Positions 1 through 8,021 of a stretch of DNA of 64,000 nt are shown piece by piece. The translations under genes and the position numbers were made by a program. The stretch covers positions 159,665-223,664 of the forward strand of contig NZ_NCSY01000009.1 in NCBI RefSeq assembly GCF_002156875.1. The letters are read 5' to 3'. This DNA comes from Bacillus sp. EAC. Lineage in GTDB: Bacteria; Bacillota; Bacilli; Bacillales; Bacillaceae_G. Each line of letters opens with the position of its first letter. Position 1 is the first letter of the stretch. The notes beneath the pieces are model-generated. The model worked only from the letters and a program-made list of their open reading frames with translations. It searched no databases and was not told the origin of the DNA.

Positions 1-129
1 TACCAACTCACGATGATAAATGTATTCAAGTGAATTAGTTTTCATAAATAAAACTTGTTTAGTAAAATAAAACCCTATTCCAACAAAATAAATGAGGAAG
101 AGAAGGATAACAACAAGTAAGAATATCAT
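1..129 (-). CDS. yqkD: Alpha/beta hydrolase, N-terminal part only (cut by window edge)
   Basis: Only the first 43 codons lie in the window. They read as a hydrophobic N-terminal anchor (about residues 2-23, Leu/Ile/Val/Phe rich) followed by a Phe-Tyr-Phe-Thr-Lys segment and a charged stretch ending HRELV. This start resembles the membrane-anchored YqkD-type alpha/beta hydrolases of Bacillus, and yqkD sits beside yqkE in B. subtilis, which is also the case here. The gene begins 20 nt after the stop of the zinc-ribbon gene on the same strand, so the two are probably co-transcribed. The catalytic domain is outside the window, so the family call rests on the anchor and on gene order. Confidence 0.5.
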   Translation of the reverse strand, partial: MIFLLVVILLFLIYFVGIGFYFTKQVLFMKTNSLEYIYHRELV

Positions 130-148
130 ATGTATCCATCACACTTTC

Positions 149-394
149 TTATCCAAATAAAATATCTAATATTGTAGAAAGTTCTCCGCGTGTTTTTCCT
201 TCTAAAATAGAAGGATTATAAACTTCTACAAATCCACAATTTAAACAAGAGACAAATAAATAATGATTATAATCAATATCAAACAACTTACTTAAACCAG
301 AACCAGACATTGATACTTCTTTAATTTTTGCATGAGTATGTTTACATTTTGAACAGACAAATTTCTCTTGTAACATTTGTTCAGTGTTAGACAT
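149..394 (-). CDS. Small zinc-ribbon protein
   Basis: An 81-residue protein with two CxxC pairs (Cys14/Cys17 and Cys50/Cys53) that should bind one structural zinc. It matches the general form of small Bacillus zinc-ribbon proteins often described as nucleic-acid binding; no substrate or partner can be read from the sequence. The ATG at 394 is chosen over the upstream GTG at 403 because AAAGGAG lies 8 nt before the ATG, whereas the GTG overlaps that ribosome-binding site. The gene runs towards the cut hydrolase at the window edge and is divergent from yqkE. Confidence 0.7.
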   Translation of the reverse strand: MSNTEQMLQEKFVCSKCKHTHAKIKEVSMSGSGLSKLFDIDYNHYLFVSCLNCGFVEVYNPSILEGKTRGELSTILDILFG

Positions 395-534
395 TATAGT
401 CACTCCTTTTAGGTAAGTGTATCATAAAAGAATGAATAGTTAGAAAATTAAATTTGACAATTATTAATGAAGCATTAAACTAAAAATTGACATTATTTCA
501 TGTTAAAATAATGAGTATGGAAGGTGAATATAAC

Positions 535-789
535 ATGAAAAAAAGAAAACCGCAGCAACAAGCAAAACCATCATATGAGCAAAAAGAGAAAATCACTTTA
601 GGTTCATTTATGAATGAAGAAGTACTTCAAAAATTAAAAAATACGAAAAAACAATTACAAGAAAATGAAGTGAAATTAAAAGAAGAAGAAGAAGCACGTA
701 TTCGTGAAGAAAAAAGATTGCGTGAGAAAAATAAATCTTTCGAAGAATTATTAAATGAAAGTAATATTTCTTGGAAAGATTTCAAGTGA
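535..789 (+). CDS. yqkE: YqkE-like small charged protein (DUF3886)
   Basis: An 84-residue, very Lys/Glu-rich protein with a predicted coiled-coil middle (about residues 20-65) and the conserved C-terminal block FEELLNESNISWKDFK, typical of YqkE. Its function is unknown. The ATG at 535 follows AAGGTGA by about 7 nt; upstream in-frame codons lack a ribosome-binding site. Position next to a YqkD-like gene is conserved in B. subtilis. There the next gene is yqkF, but here yqkF is about 13 kb away, beyond the catabolic cluster, so yqkE marks the left junction of an insertion. A strong hairpin terminator follows at once. Confidence 0.85.
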   Translation: MKKRKPQQQAKPSYEQKEKITLGSFMNEEVLQKLKNTKKQLQENEVKLKEEEEARIREEKRLREKNKSFEELLNESNISWKDFK

Positions 790-792
790 TGG

Positions 793-819
793 GACGTCAT
801 AATGACGTCTTTTTTTTTC
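793..819 (+). terminator. Rho-independent terminator of yqkE
   Basis: Perfect 8-bp arms GACGTCAT (793-800) and ATGACGTC (802-809) followed by a run of nine or more T, starting directly after the yqkE stop codon. Confidence 0.9.
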
Positions 820-835
820 TAAACTAAAAATAATG

Positions 836-1020
836 TTGATTTTCGTTACAGGATGCTCCCTTTCCATGGGGCGAAATCTGAGCCTCCTCGGCAAGCCTGC
901 TTAGGTCTCACCCTTCTCGCTACTCCCACAGGAGTCTCGCATATCCAATCCAATCAAATCTCTTACTACACTCTTTGTTTCAAATCCTGTTAAATCTTTC
1001 AAAACAATGCGTTTTGTTTA
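836..1020 (-). repeat. GC-rich dispersed repeat, copy 1 (long form)
   Basis: Read on the minus strand this stretch carries the string GAGACTCCTGTGGGAGTAGC, then GGCTTGCCGAGGAGGCTC, and ends GGGAGCATCCTGTAACG. The same ordered blocks occur at 10954-11080, 23597-23782 and 27497-27612. Copies 1 and 2 also share a 70-80 nt leader (ACAAAACGCATTGTT, then AACAGGATTTGAA, then CAAAGAG). The G+C is much higher than the surroundings and no sensible protein is encoded. It resembles the GC-rich intergenic repeats common in Bacillaceae chromosomes. It stands between yqkE and the catabolic cluster. Confidence 0.85.
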
Positions 1021-1065
1021 AATTCAACAATAAACATTAACAGAGCATAGATTTAAATAATAGGA

Positions 1066-1082
1066 ATTTCATAATGTGAAAT
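1066..1082. promoter_or_regulatory. Candidate operator palindrome upstream of the monooxygenase promoter
   Basis: ATTTCA, five bases, TGAAAT: a perfect inverted repeat ending 8 nt before the -35 element at 1090. That is a usual place for an activator site, and an IclR-family regulator is encoded two genes along. A related palindrome with the same hexamers in the opposite order lies at 3650-3666. Binding is inferred only. Confidence 0.35.
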
Positions 1083-1089
1083 AATCTGA

Positions 1090-1118
1090 TTGTTCTTAAT
1101 TTTATAATTTCTTATAGT
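1090..1118 (+). promoter_or_regulatory. Candidate SigA promoter of the monooxygenase gene
   Basis: TTGTTC (1090-1095), 17-nt spacer, TATAGT (1113-1118). It would give a leader of about 150 nt containing the cre site at 1188-1202. Confidence 0.4.
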
Positions 1119-1187
1119 TAAATTAGATTTTAAACGTGAATAAGGGGGGCAGAACTAAAGTAATGAAATAAGAGATTATTAAATAAA

Positions 1188-1202
1188 ATGAAAGCGCTTT
1201 AT
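1188..1202. promoter_or_regulatory. cre site (CcpA catabolite-repression element)
   Basis: ATGAAAGCGCTTTAT agrees with the cre consensus WTGNAANCGNWWNCW at all but one fixed position and has the palindromic core AAAGCGCTTT. It lies 73 nt before the monooxygenase ATG and downstream of the candidate promoter, a position suited to blocking elongation. Confidence 0.75.
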
Positions 1203-1274
1203 TGTTTTTTTCGAATCGATAGTGAAAAAGTAGATTAAAAGAAATTTACATATTGGGATGGAGGAAATAATTAG

Positions 1275-2777
1275 ATGGGTATTCGTACAGGAGCGCAATA
1301 TATTGAAGGATTAAAATCTAGAAAGCCAGAGGTTTGGCTTGGTGGTGAAAGAGTCGATGATTTAGTAAACCATCCAGTGTTTAAACAGCCAATTTTAGAA
1401 ATTGCAAAATTATATGATATGCAATTTGATCCACAATATCAAGATAAGATAACACATATAAGTGAAGAAACAGGCGAACGTATTTCAAATGCATTTTTAG
1501 TTCCTAAAACGATCGAGGATATTAAAGCAAGAGGAGCTTTATTTGAGGCATATGCAAAGTCAACATTTGGACTAATGGGTAGAACCCCAGATTTCTTAAA
1601 TATTGTTTTAACTTCAATGGCAAGCAATTCGTGGTTTTTAGATAAGTACAATCCTGAGTGGTCAAAAAATGTCCAAAGTTATTTTAAATTTGTTCGTGAT
1701 CAAGATATTTTTTTAACACATGCAATTATAAATCCGCAAAATGACAGAAGTAAACCTTCGTATGAGCAAAAAGATCTTTTTACGCATTTAGGTGCCGTTG
1801 AAGAAACTGATGAAGGCTTAGTTGTTAGAGGTGCAAAAATGCTTGCAACTTTAGCACCTATTACAGATGAAGTAATCATTTATTCATTCCCAGGATTTCA
1901 TGAGGGTGATGAGAGATATGCGCTAGCATTTGCGTTACCTATCGATACACCGGGATTAAAAATTATTTGTAGAGAGCAAATGCAAGATGGAAAAAGGTCA
2001 TTCTTTGATCATCCACTTGCATCCAGATTTGAAGAAATGGATGCTGTACTTGTATTTGAAGATGTATTGGTTCCGTGGAATCGAGTGTTTATTCATAATA
2101 ATGTAGAGGCAGCTAATAATCTATATCCAAAAACGGGAATTGCACAGCAGCCTGCACATCAATCTGGAGTAAGAGGGTATGTAAAACTAGCATTTGCAAC
2201 AGAAGTAGCTTGTAAACTAGCAGATTCAATTGGTGTAGATGTTTATTTAAATGTTCAAAACGACTTAGGAGAACTATTACAATCGGTAGAAACGATTCGA
2301 GCTTTACTTCGTGTAGCAGAGGCAGAATTTGAGACTCTACCTTCAGGTGAAGTAAGACCAGCAATGGAACCATTAGAAACGATTCGTGGACTACTTCCAA
2401 CAATGTATCCAAGAGCGATTGAAGTAATTCAAACCATTGGTGCTGGCGGCTTACTTATGTCACCAACAGAGGCAGACTTCAATCACCCTGATTTAAGAGA
2501 TTCACTTGATAAATATTATGTTGGCCGAGAAGGCGTTTCATCTGAAGAGCGTGTACAACTATTTAAGCTCGCTTGGGATTTATGTGGAGAAGCATTTGGT
2601 CAAAGGGCTTTACAATATGAGAGATATTATACAGGTGACCCAATTCGAAAAAGAGCGATATTTTATAATCAAATGAAACGCAAAAAAACATTCAGTATGG
2701 TTGATGATGCATTGAATGGGGCTAATAATTTAAAAGGACAATCTACTAATCTAGCGAATTCTAAAATTAACAACTAA
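1275..2777 (+). CDS. HpaB-family flavin-dependent aromatic monooxygenase, probable anthranilate 3-monooxygenase
   Basis: A 500-residue protein of the 4-hydroxyphenylacetate 3-hydroxylase large-subunit (HpaB) family, recognised from its full length and the family opening ([11 protein letters not shown]). These enzymes take FADH2 from a separate reductase and ortho-hydroxylate an aromatic ring. Because the genes downstream consume 3-hydroxyanthranilate, I infer that this enzyme makes it from anthranilate, as reported for an HpaB-type enzyme of Geobacillus thermodenitrificans. No HpaC-type flavin reductase is encoded anywhere in the window, so the partner must lie elsewhere. GGAGG stands 9 nt before the ATG. 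Family membership is secure; the substrate is inferred from context. Confidence 0.85.
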   Translation: MGIRTGAQYIEGLKSRKPEVWLGGERVDDLVNHPVFKQPILEIAKLYDMQFDPQYQDKITHISEETGERISNAFLVPKTIEDIKARGALFEAYAKSTFGLMGRTPDFLNIVLTSMASNSWFLDKYNPEWSKNVQSYFKFVRDQDIFLTHAIINPQNDRSKPSYEQKDLFTHLGAVEETDEGLVVRGAKMLATLAPITDEVIIYSFPGFHEGDERYALAFALPIDTPGLKIICREQMQDGKRSFFDHPLASRFEEMDAVLVFEDVLVPWNRVFIHNNVEAANNLYPKTGIAQQPAHQSGVRGYVKLAFATEVACKLADSIGVDVYLNVQNDLGELLQSVETIRALLRVAEAEFETLPSGEVRPAMEPLETIRGLLPTMYPRAIEVIQTIGAGGLLMSPTEADFNHPDLRDSLDKYYVGREGVSSEERVQLFKLAWDLCGEAFGQRALQYERYYTGDPIRKRAIFYNQMKRKKTFSMVDDALNGANNLKGQSTNLANSKINN

Positions 2778-2833
2778 TTTTAGAAAGCAGGGGAGTTATG
2801 AATTGTTTTGGCTTGAGTGAGGAGGTAGACTAA

Positions 2834-3580
2834 ATGATCTCTTCTATTCGTAAAATTTCTAGAATATTAGATTGCTTTACAGAAGATGAACCAGTCTTAG
2901 GAAACTTAGAAATAGCTGAAAAGTTAAATATGAATGCAAGCTCAGTCCACCATCTAGTTCGTACTCTTTGTTCTGAGGGGATATTAATTCAGGATAGTAA
3001 AAAAAAGTATCGACTTGGCTGGAAGTTACTTGAATGGAGTAACCATGTCATGTATCAGCAAGACATTTATCGAGAAGCTATTCCCTTGGTAGAAAATCTA
3101 TTGAAAAATTATAACGGCACTGTTCATATTGGGATGTTTGATAAAGGGGATGTAAGGTTTGTGTTAAAAGTCTCCTCTAAAAACTCAATACCAGTTCCGA
3201 CCTTCGTAGGTGCAAAACGACCTGCATATTGTACGAGTACAGGGAAAATTCTTCTTTCATATAATCCATCTTATTTAAAGTCAACAATTGATCGAGGATT
3301 TGAACCGTATACAACAAATACGATTACATGTATCGAAACATTAAAAAAAGAATTAACTGCTATTAAAGAGAATGGATATAGCATAAGTAATAATGAAAAT
3401 GATTTAGGTTTATTTGGGATTGCGGCTCCTCTTCAAACATATACTGGTCAGACGTTTGCTGCATTAAATATGGTAGGACCTGTTTCATATATGATGAGCC
3501 AAGATATTGGTCGCATGATACAAGATGTCATTAAAACGGCTAAGACGGTTTCAAACGAATTGGGTTATATTAACGCATAA
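2834..3580 (+). CDS. IclR-family transcriptional regulator of the catabolic cluster
   Basis: A 248-residue protein with an N-terminal winged helix-turn-helix (about residues 1-65) and a C-terminal IclR effector domain (about 80-245). IclR regulators commonly sense an aromatic substrate or intermediate and activate or repress the pathway genes beside them. The gene starts 56 nt after the monooxygenase stop, with GGAGG 8 nt before the ATG, and is probably co-transcribed with it. A perfect cre site begins at its stop codon. Candidate operators are the palindromes at 1066-1082 and 3650-3666. Likely effectors are anthranilate or 3-hydroxyanthranilate, but this is not visible in the sequence. Confidence 0.85.
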   Translation: MISSIRKISRILDCFTEDEPVLGNLEIAEKLNMNASSVHHLVRTLCSEGILIQDSKKKYRLGWKLLEWSNHVMYQQDIYREAIPLVENLLKNYNGTVHIGMFDKGDVRFVLKVSSKNSIPVPTFVGAKRPAYCTSTGKILLSYNPSYLKSTIDRGFEPYTTNTITCIETLKKELTAIKENGYSISNNENDLGLFGIAAPLQTYTGQTFAALNMVGPVSYMMSQDIGRMIQDVIKTAKTVSNELGYINA

Positions 3581-3594
3581 TGAAAGCGTTTACT
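3580..3594. promoter_or_regulatory. cre site (CcpA) before the 3-hydroxyanthranilate operon
   Basis: ATGAAAGCGTTTACT matches the cre consensus WTGNAANCGNWWNCW at every position. It lies 92 nt before the dioxygenase start, so glucose repression of the ring-cleavage operon is expected. Confidence 0.8.
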
Positions 3595-3649
3595 GATAGT
3601 GAATTTAGGAGAATTAAAAAAACTTGTGTTAACTGTGCCAAAAATTAAG

Positions 3650-3666
3650 TGAAATATAGCATTTCA
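3650..3666. promoter_or_regulatory. Candidate operator palindrome before the dioxygenase gene
   Basis: TGAAAT, five bases, ATTTCA, immediately upstream of the ribosome-binding site of the dioxygenase gene. It uses the same hexamers as the palindrome at 1066-1082. It could be an IclR operator, but no convincing -35/-10 pair was seen here. Confidence 0.3.
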
Positions 3667-3685
3667 AACAAGGAGGAAATAAAAG

Positions 3686-4225
3686 ATGAATCTAAAAAGT
3701 CGAGTTTTTAATATTTTCAAATTGATTGAGGATAATAAAGAGCTATTAAAACCACCAGTTAATAATAAAGTGATTTGGGAAGATTCAGAGTATGCTGCAA
3801 TGATTGTTGGAGGACCAAATAAACGTAGAGACTTCCATGTTGATCCAGCTGATGAATTTTTCTTCCAAATTAAAGGGAGCTGCTATGTGGAGTGTATTAC
3901 GCCAGAAGGAAAACGTGAAGTTGTAACAGTCGGTGAAGGCGAAATATTTATGCTTCCATCATTTGTTCCTCATTCACCTCACCGAGTTAAGGATTCATAT
4001 GGCATTGTACTTGAACGTAAAAGAGCTGAAGGTGAATTAGAAAGCTTTGTTTGGTACTGCGATGAGTGCAATGAAGAAATGCATAAAACAACTGTTCAAT
4101 TAACGGATATTGGGACTCAAGTTAAAGAAGCAATAGAACAATTTAATGGAAGCTTAGAGCTTAGAACATGTAAACATTGTGGACATGTAATGAAAGAGGA
4201 AGCGGATGAATGGGTATGCGTATAG
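3686..4225 (+). CDS. nbaC: 3-hydroxyanthranilate 3,4-dioxygenase
   Basis: A 179-residue cupin enzyme that opens 3-hydroxyanthranilate to 2-amino-3-carboxymuconate semialdehyde (ACMS) with O2. The catalytic iron ligands align as His51, Glu57 and His96. The C-terminal rubredoxin-like second metal site of bacterial enzymes is complete: Cys125/Cys128 and Cys162/Cys165. Length matches bacterial NbaC-type proteins. AAGGAGG lies 8 nt before the ATG. The coding end overlaps the start of the decarboxylase gene by 16 nt, which suggests translational coupling so that the unstable product, which otherwise cyclises to quinolinate, is processed at once. Confidence 0.95.
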   Translation: MNLKSRVFNIFKLIEDNKELLKPPVNNKVIWEDSEYAAMIVGGPNKRRDFHVDPADEFFFQIKGSCYVECITPEGKREVVTVGEGEIFMLPSFVPHSPHRVKDSYGIVLERKRAEGELESFVWYCDECNEEMHKTTVQLTDIGTQVKEAIEQFNGSLELRTCKHCGHVMKEEADEWVCV

Positions 4226-5250
4226 ATTTTCATACACATATTATTCCAGCAAACTTGCCTAATTTCTTTGAGAAATACGGTCAAGAGCGTTGGCCCATTT
4301 TACAGCCAACTTGTTCATGTGGCGCAAATATTATGGTCGGTGGAAAAGTCTTTAGGGAAGTAACCGATCAAGTATGGAGTGCTGAAAAAAGAATTGAAGA
4401 TATGAAAATTGAAGGCGTATCAATGCAGGTGTTATCACCTATTCCAGTCACATTTTCTTACTGGGCGCCAATCGAAGCTGCTTTAGAAATGTCCAAAATT
4501 CAAAATGATTTCATTGCTGAAACAGTGAAAAATCATCCTGCTAAATTTATTGGACTCGGTACGGTACCATTGCAAGATGCAAGTATTGCAATTCAAGAAA
4601 TGGATCGCTGTATTCATCAATTAGGTTTAAATGGAATTGAGATTGGAACGAATGTCAATGGAGTAAATTTAGATAGTGAAGAGTTACTTCCATTTTTTGA
4701 AATGGCTGAAAAATGGAATGTCCCTTTATTTATCCATCCATGGGAAACGATGGCTCGAGAGCGTACGCCTAATCATAATTTTATGTATACAGTTGGGATG
4801 CCAAGTGAGACAGCCTTAGCAGCTGCTAGCTTAACGTTTGGTGGAGTGATTGAGAAATACCCAGATTTAAAAATTTGCTTCGCACATGGTGGAGGAACTT
4901 TTCCTTATTTATTGCCTAGATTAGATCAAGGATGGAACGTTTGGCCACACTTACGAAAAACTGCTAATCCACCAAGCCATTATGTAAATAATTTCTATTT
5001 TGATTCGCTGCATTATGATCCTATTAATATTCAATTTTTAATTGATCGTTTTGGATATGAAAAAATCGTAATGGGTACAGATTATCCGTTCTTATTGAGA
5101 GAAACTCCTCCAGGAAGAGTAATCGATAATCTAGTAAACGCAAGTCTGGAAATAAGAGAAAGTATATTATGGAAAAATGCATTGAAATTTTTAAATGTAA
5201 AGGAGACAGACCTACTTCATGGAAAACAAAGTATTGACTCCAGAAGATAG
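4210..5250 (+). CDS. nbaD: 2-Amino-3-carboxymuconate-6-semialdehyde decarboxylase (ACMSD)
   Basis: A 346-residue amidohydrolase-superfamily protein that removes CO2 from ACMS to give 2-aminomuconate semialdehyde. Metal and catalytic residues are visible: His8-x-His10 in the first strand, His176 (FIHPWE), His226 (AHGGG) and Asp291 (GTDYP). The GTDYP block and the length fit ACMSD rather than gamma-resorcylate decarboxylase, and the neighbour genes fix the pathway. The start overlaps the dioxygenase end; the ATG at 4216 is an alternative two codons on. The 3' end overlaps the next gene by 32 nt. Confidence 0.93.
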   Translation: MGMRIDFHTHIIPANLPNFFEKYGQERWPILQPTCSCGANIMVGGKVFREVTDQVWSAEKRIEDMKIEGVSMQVLSPIPVTFSYWAPIEAALEMSKIQNDFIAETVKNHPAKFIGLGTVPLQDASIAIQEMDRCIHQLGLNGIEIGTNVNGVNLDSEELLPFFEMAEKWNVPLFIHPWETMARERTPNHNFMYTVGMPSETALAAASLTFGGVIEKYPDLKICFAHGGGTFPYLLPRLDQGWNVWPHLRKTANPPSHYVNNFYFDSLHYDPINIQFLIDRFGYEKIVMGTDYPFLLRETPPGRVIDNLVNASLEIRESILWKNALKFLNVKETDLLHGKQSIDSRR

Positions 5251-5680
5251 ACTAATAAGTTTAGGATACTTCATAAAGCCAATTAGGCCTGCAGTTGGGA
5301 ATTATGTAAGTGTGGTTCGTACTGGAAATCTCCTATTTACTGCGGGGCAAGGCGTTGATGAATATCATGGGAAACTTGGCCGAGATTTAACAATAGAAGA
5401 AGGATACGAAGCATCTCGTCTATCGATGTTGAATTTAATAAATGTATTAAAAAATGAACTAGGTGAGCTTTCAAAGGTAAAACGAATCGTAAAAATATTA
5501 GGGTTCGTAAATTGCACTGAAGATTTTACTGATCAACCAAAAGTGATGAACGGTGCATCTGATTTATTAGTTGATGTGTTTGGAGAAAAGGGACGTCATG
5601 CTAGGTCAGCAGTAGGGATGGCACAGCTTCCAAACAATACGGCAATTGAAATAGAGATGATTGTAGAAATAGAAGATTAA
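5219..5680 (+). CDS. nbaF: RidA-family protein, probable 2-aminomuconate deaminase
   Basis: A 153-residue RidA/YjgF-family protein. The family's substrate-carboxylate-binding Arg is present in GRHARSAVGMAQLP, with the acidic residue in the AIEIEM strand. Known 2-aminomuconate deaminases of 2-nitrobenzoate and 2-aminophenol pathways belong to this family and convert 2-aminomuconate to 4-oxalocrotonate plus ammonia. Since this step is needed between the semialdehyde dehydrogenase and the decarboxylase and no other deaminase is present, I assign it here. A general RidA enamine-deaminase role is the alternative. The ATG overlaps the end of nbaD; AAGGAG is about 14 nt upstream, rather far. Confidence 0.8.
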   Translation: MENKVLTPEDRLISLGYFIKPIRPAVGNYVSVVRTGNLLFTAGQGVDEYHGKLGRDLTIEEGYEASRLSMLNLINVLKNELGELSKVKRIVKILGFVNCTEDFTDQPKVMNGASDLLVDVFGEKGRHARSAVGMAQLPNNTAIEIEMIVEIED

Positions 5681-5727
5681 ACTTTTCGGTGGCATTCGTG
5701 TCACCTTTTATTCTATTAGAATGGTAG

Positions 5728-7209
5728 GTGTCTATATTGCAAGTTAAAGAGAAAAAAAACAAAACATTACCAATTGATTGTAAGCACTTTATTGATGGCC
5801 AATATATCTCATCTTATAATCAAAAAACTTTTTTAAATATTAATCCAGCTACCGAAGAAGTGTTAGGCACTGTCTCAGAAGGTGGAGAAATTGAAGTGGA
5901 TTTAGCTGTCAAAGCCGCAAAGAGAGCATTAAAAGGAGAATGGAAAAAATTTACTAGCGGTCAAAGAGCTGCCATTTTAAGAAAGATAGGCGACGGAATA
6001 TTAGCACGTAAAGAAGAACTTGCTGCATTAGAAGCAATGGATACAGGAAAACCGTATGATTTGGCACTTGAGGTTGATATTACAAGATCTGCACATAACT
6101 TCTATTTTTTTGCTGATTATATTACAACATTAAGCTCAGAGTCACATATGCAAGATCAAACAGCATTACATTATACATACCGGAGACCTGTTGGAGTAGT
6201 TGGTATGATTAATCCATGGAATCTTCCGTTACTATTATTGACTTGGAAACTAGCACCTTGTTTAGCTGCAGGGAATACAGCGGTAATGAAACCAGCAGAA
6301 TGGACACCGATGACAGCTACATTACTTGCTGAAATCTGTCAAGAAGCAGGTGTGCCAAATGGCGTTGTAAATATTGTTCACGGTTATGGAGCGAATGCAG
6401 CAGGATCTGCGTTAACAGAGCATTCGGATGTAGATGCAATTACATTTACAGGTGAAACAAAAACAGGAACTGCAATTATGAAAGCAGCTGCACCAACATT
6501 AAAGAAACTGTCATTTGAACTTGGTGGAAAAAATCCAAACATCATATTTGCCGATTCAAATCTTGATGAAGTAATAGAAACGACATTGAAATCTTCTTTT
6601 ATGAACCAAGGTGAAGTTTGTTTATGTGGCTCTAGAATTTATATTGAACGCTCAATTTACAATGAGTTTGTCGAGAAATTTGTTGAGAAAACAAAGGAAT
6701 TAAAGGTTGGGGATCCATTTGAAGCGGGAACTAAAGTTGGAGCTGTTATTAGCAAAGAGCACTATGAAAAAGTATTAAGCTATATTGATATCGCGAAACA
6801 AGAAGGTGGCACGATCTTAACAGGTGGACATCGACCAGATTCCCTTAATAAAGGATGCTTTATCGCTCCAACAATTATTAGTGGACTAGATCGCGATTCT
6901 CGATGCGTCAGAGAAGAAATATTTGGTCCTGTCGTAACAGTACAGCCTTTTGATACTGAAGAAGAAGTACTTGAATGGGCAAATGATACCCATTATGGAT
7001 TAGGAGCTACGATTTGGACAAACGATTTACGCAGAGCTCATCGGGTAGCCCATCAAATAGAGGCAGGAATTATTTGGGTAAACACATGGTATTTAAGAGA
7101 TTTGCGTACCCCATTCGGAGGTATGAAACAAAGTGGTTTAGGACGCGAAGGCGGCATTCATAGTTTCGAATTTTATAGTGAATTATCCAATATTACAATT
7201 AAATTATAA
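5728..7209 (+). CDS. nbaE: 2-Aminomuconate 6-semialdehyde dehydrogenase (NAD+)
   Basis: A 493-residue aldehyde dehydrogenase of the 2-hydroxymuconic/aminomuconic semialdehyde group. Glu264 (SFELGGKNP) is the general base, and Cys298 in NQGEVCLCGSR is the catalytic thiol; an unusual second Cys follows two residues later. It oxidises 2-aminomuconate semialdehyde to 2-aminomuconate, the substrate of the RidA-type deaminase upstream. The start is uncertain: GTG at 5728, or TTG at 5737, which has the better spaced GGTAGGTG upstream. The 47-nt gap to the previous gene holds only a weak GGTG/CACC stem. Confidence 0.92.
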   Translation: MSILQVKEKKNKTLPIDCKHFIDGQYISSYNQKTFLNINPATEEVLGTVSEGGEIEVDLAVKAAKRALKGEWKKFTSGQRAAILRKIGDGILARKEELAALEAMDTGKPYDLALEVDITRSAHNFYFFADYITTLSSESHMQDQTALHYTYRRPVGVVGMINPWNLPLLLLTWKLAPCLAAGNTAVMKPAEWTPMTATLLAEICQEAGVPNGVVNIVHGYGANAAGSALTEHSDVDAITFTGETKTGTAIMKAAAPTLKKLSFELGGKNPNIIFADSNLDEVIETTLKSSFMNQGEVCLCGSRIYIERSIYNEFVEKFVEKTKELKVGDPFEAGTKVGAVISKEHYEKVLSYIDIAKQEGGTILTGGHRPDSLNKGCFIAPTIISGLDRDSRCVREEIFGPVVTVQPFDTEEEVLEWANDTHYGLGATIWTNDLRRAHRVAHQIEAGIIWVNTWYLRDLRTPFGGMKQSGLGREGGIHSFEFYSELSNITIKL

Positions 7210-7227
7210 GTAAAAGGAGAAAGAGAA

Positions 7228-8013
7228 TTGAAGACTACAAGAGTAGAAGAATTTACGAATCTCTTATTGGAGGCAGAAAAAAGTAGGGAAAGTATCAAAC
7301 CACTGACTGAAAGTCTGCCTACTTTAACCGTTAATGAAGCCTATCAAATACAATTATCGAATATCAATGATAAATTAAACCGAGGACAAAAAATTGTAGG
7401 GAAAAAGATTGGTTTGACATCAATTGCAATGCAAGAACTATTGGGAGTTGATGAACCAGACTACGGTCATTTATTAAATGAAATGCACATAGTAAACCAT
7501 GGAGAAGTTTCTATTTCAAAAACAATTTTACCTAAGGTTGAAGCTGAGATTGCATTTATTTTGAAAAAAGATTTAGTTGGACCAAATGTATCATTTCAAG
7601 ATGTTGTTGATGCAACGGACTATATCGTACCAGCGATTGAGGTTGTTGATAGCCGAATTGAAAATTGGAAAATACGATTAGAAGATACTGTTGCAGATAA
7701 TGCATCATCGTGTTTGTTTGTGTTAGGAAATAAGAGATTCGATGTACAGGAAATTGATTTACCAAATGTGCAAATGGAATTATATCGCAATGATGAACTG
7801 ATGAATAAAGGAAAAGGTGATGCAGTTCTAGGCAATCCAATTCATTGTGTTGCATGGTTAGCAAATAAACTAAGTGAATTTGGTATCTCGTTAAAAGCGG
7901 GAGAAATCATTTTATCGGGTGCATTATCTGCTGCAATAAATGCAAATGCTGGAGATTGTTTTACAGCGAAATTCCCATTACTTGGAGAAGTTTCTATATT
8001 ATTTACTGAATGA
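7228..8013 (+). CDS. dmpE: 2-Oxopent-4-enoate hydratase (MhpD/DmpE-like)
   Basis: A 261-residue member of the fumarylacetoacetate-hydrolase fold hydratase/decarboxylase family, with the characteristic core [12 protein letters not shown], the block [12 protein letters not shown] and VADNASS. A paralogue of similar length lies at 9966-10736. The order hydratase, acylating aldehyde dehydrogenase, aldolase, decarboxylase, tautomerase equals dmpE-F-G-H-I of phenol meta-cleavage operons, so this copy is called the hydratase (2-oxopent-4-enoate to 4-hydroxy-2-oxovalerate) and the later one the decarboxylase. The two could be swapped; sequence alone does not decide. The start is TTG with AAAGGAG 9 nt upstream. 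Confidence 0.8.
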   Translation: MKTTRVEEFTNLLLEAEKSRESIKPLTESLPTLTVNEAYQIQLSNINDKLNRGQKIVGKKIGLTSIAMQELLGVDEPDYGHLLNEMHIVNHGEVSISKTILPKVEAEIAFILKKDLVGPNVSFQDVVDATDYIVPAIEVVDSRIENWKIRLEDTVADNASSCLFVLGNKRFDVQEIDLPNVQMELYRNDELMNKGKGDAVLGNPIHCVAWLANKLSEFGISLKAGEIILSGALSAAINANAGDCFTAKFPLLGEVSILFTE

Positions 8014-8021
8014 GGTGTCCT

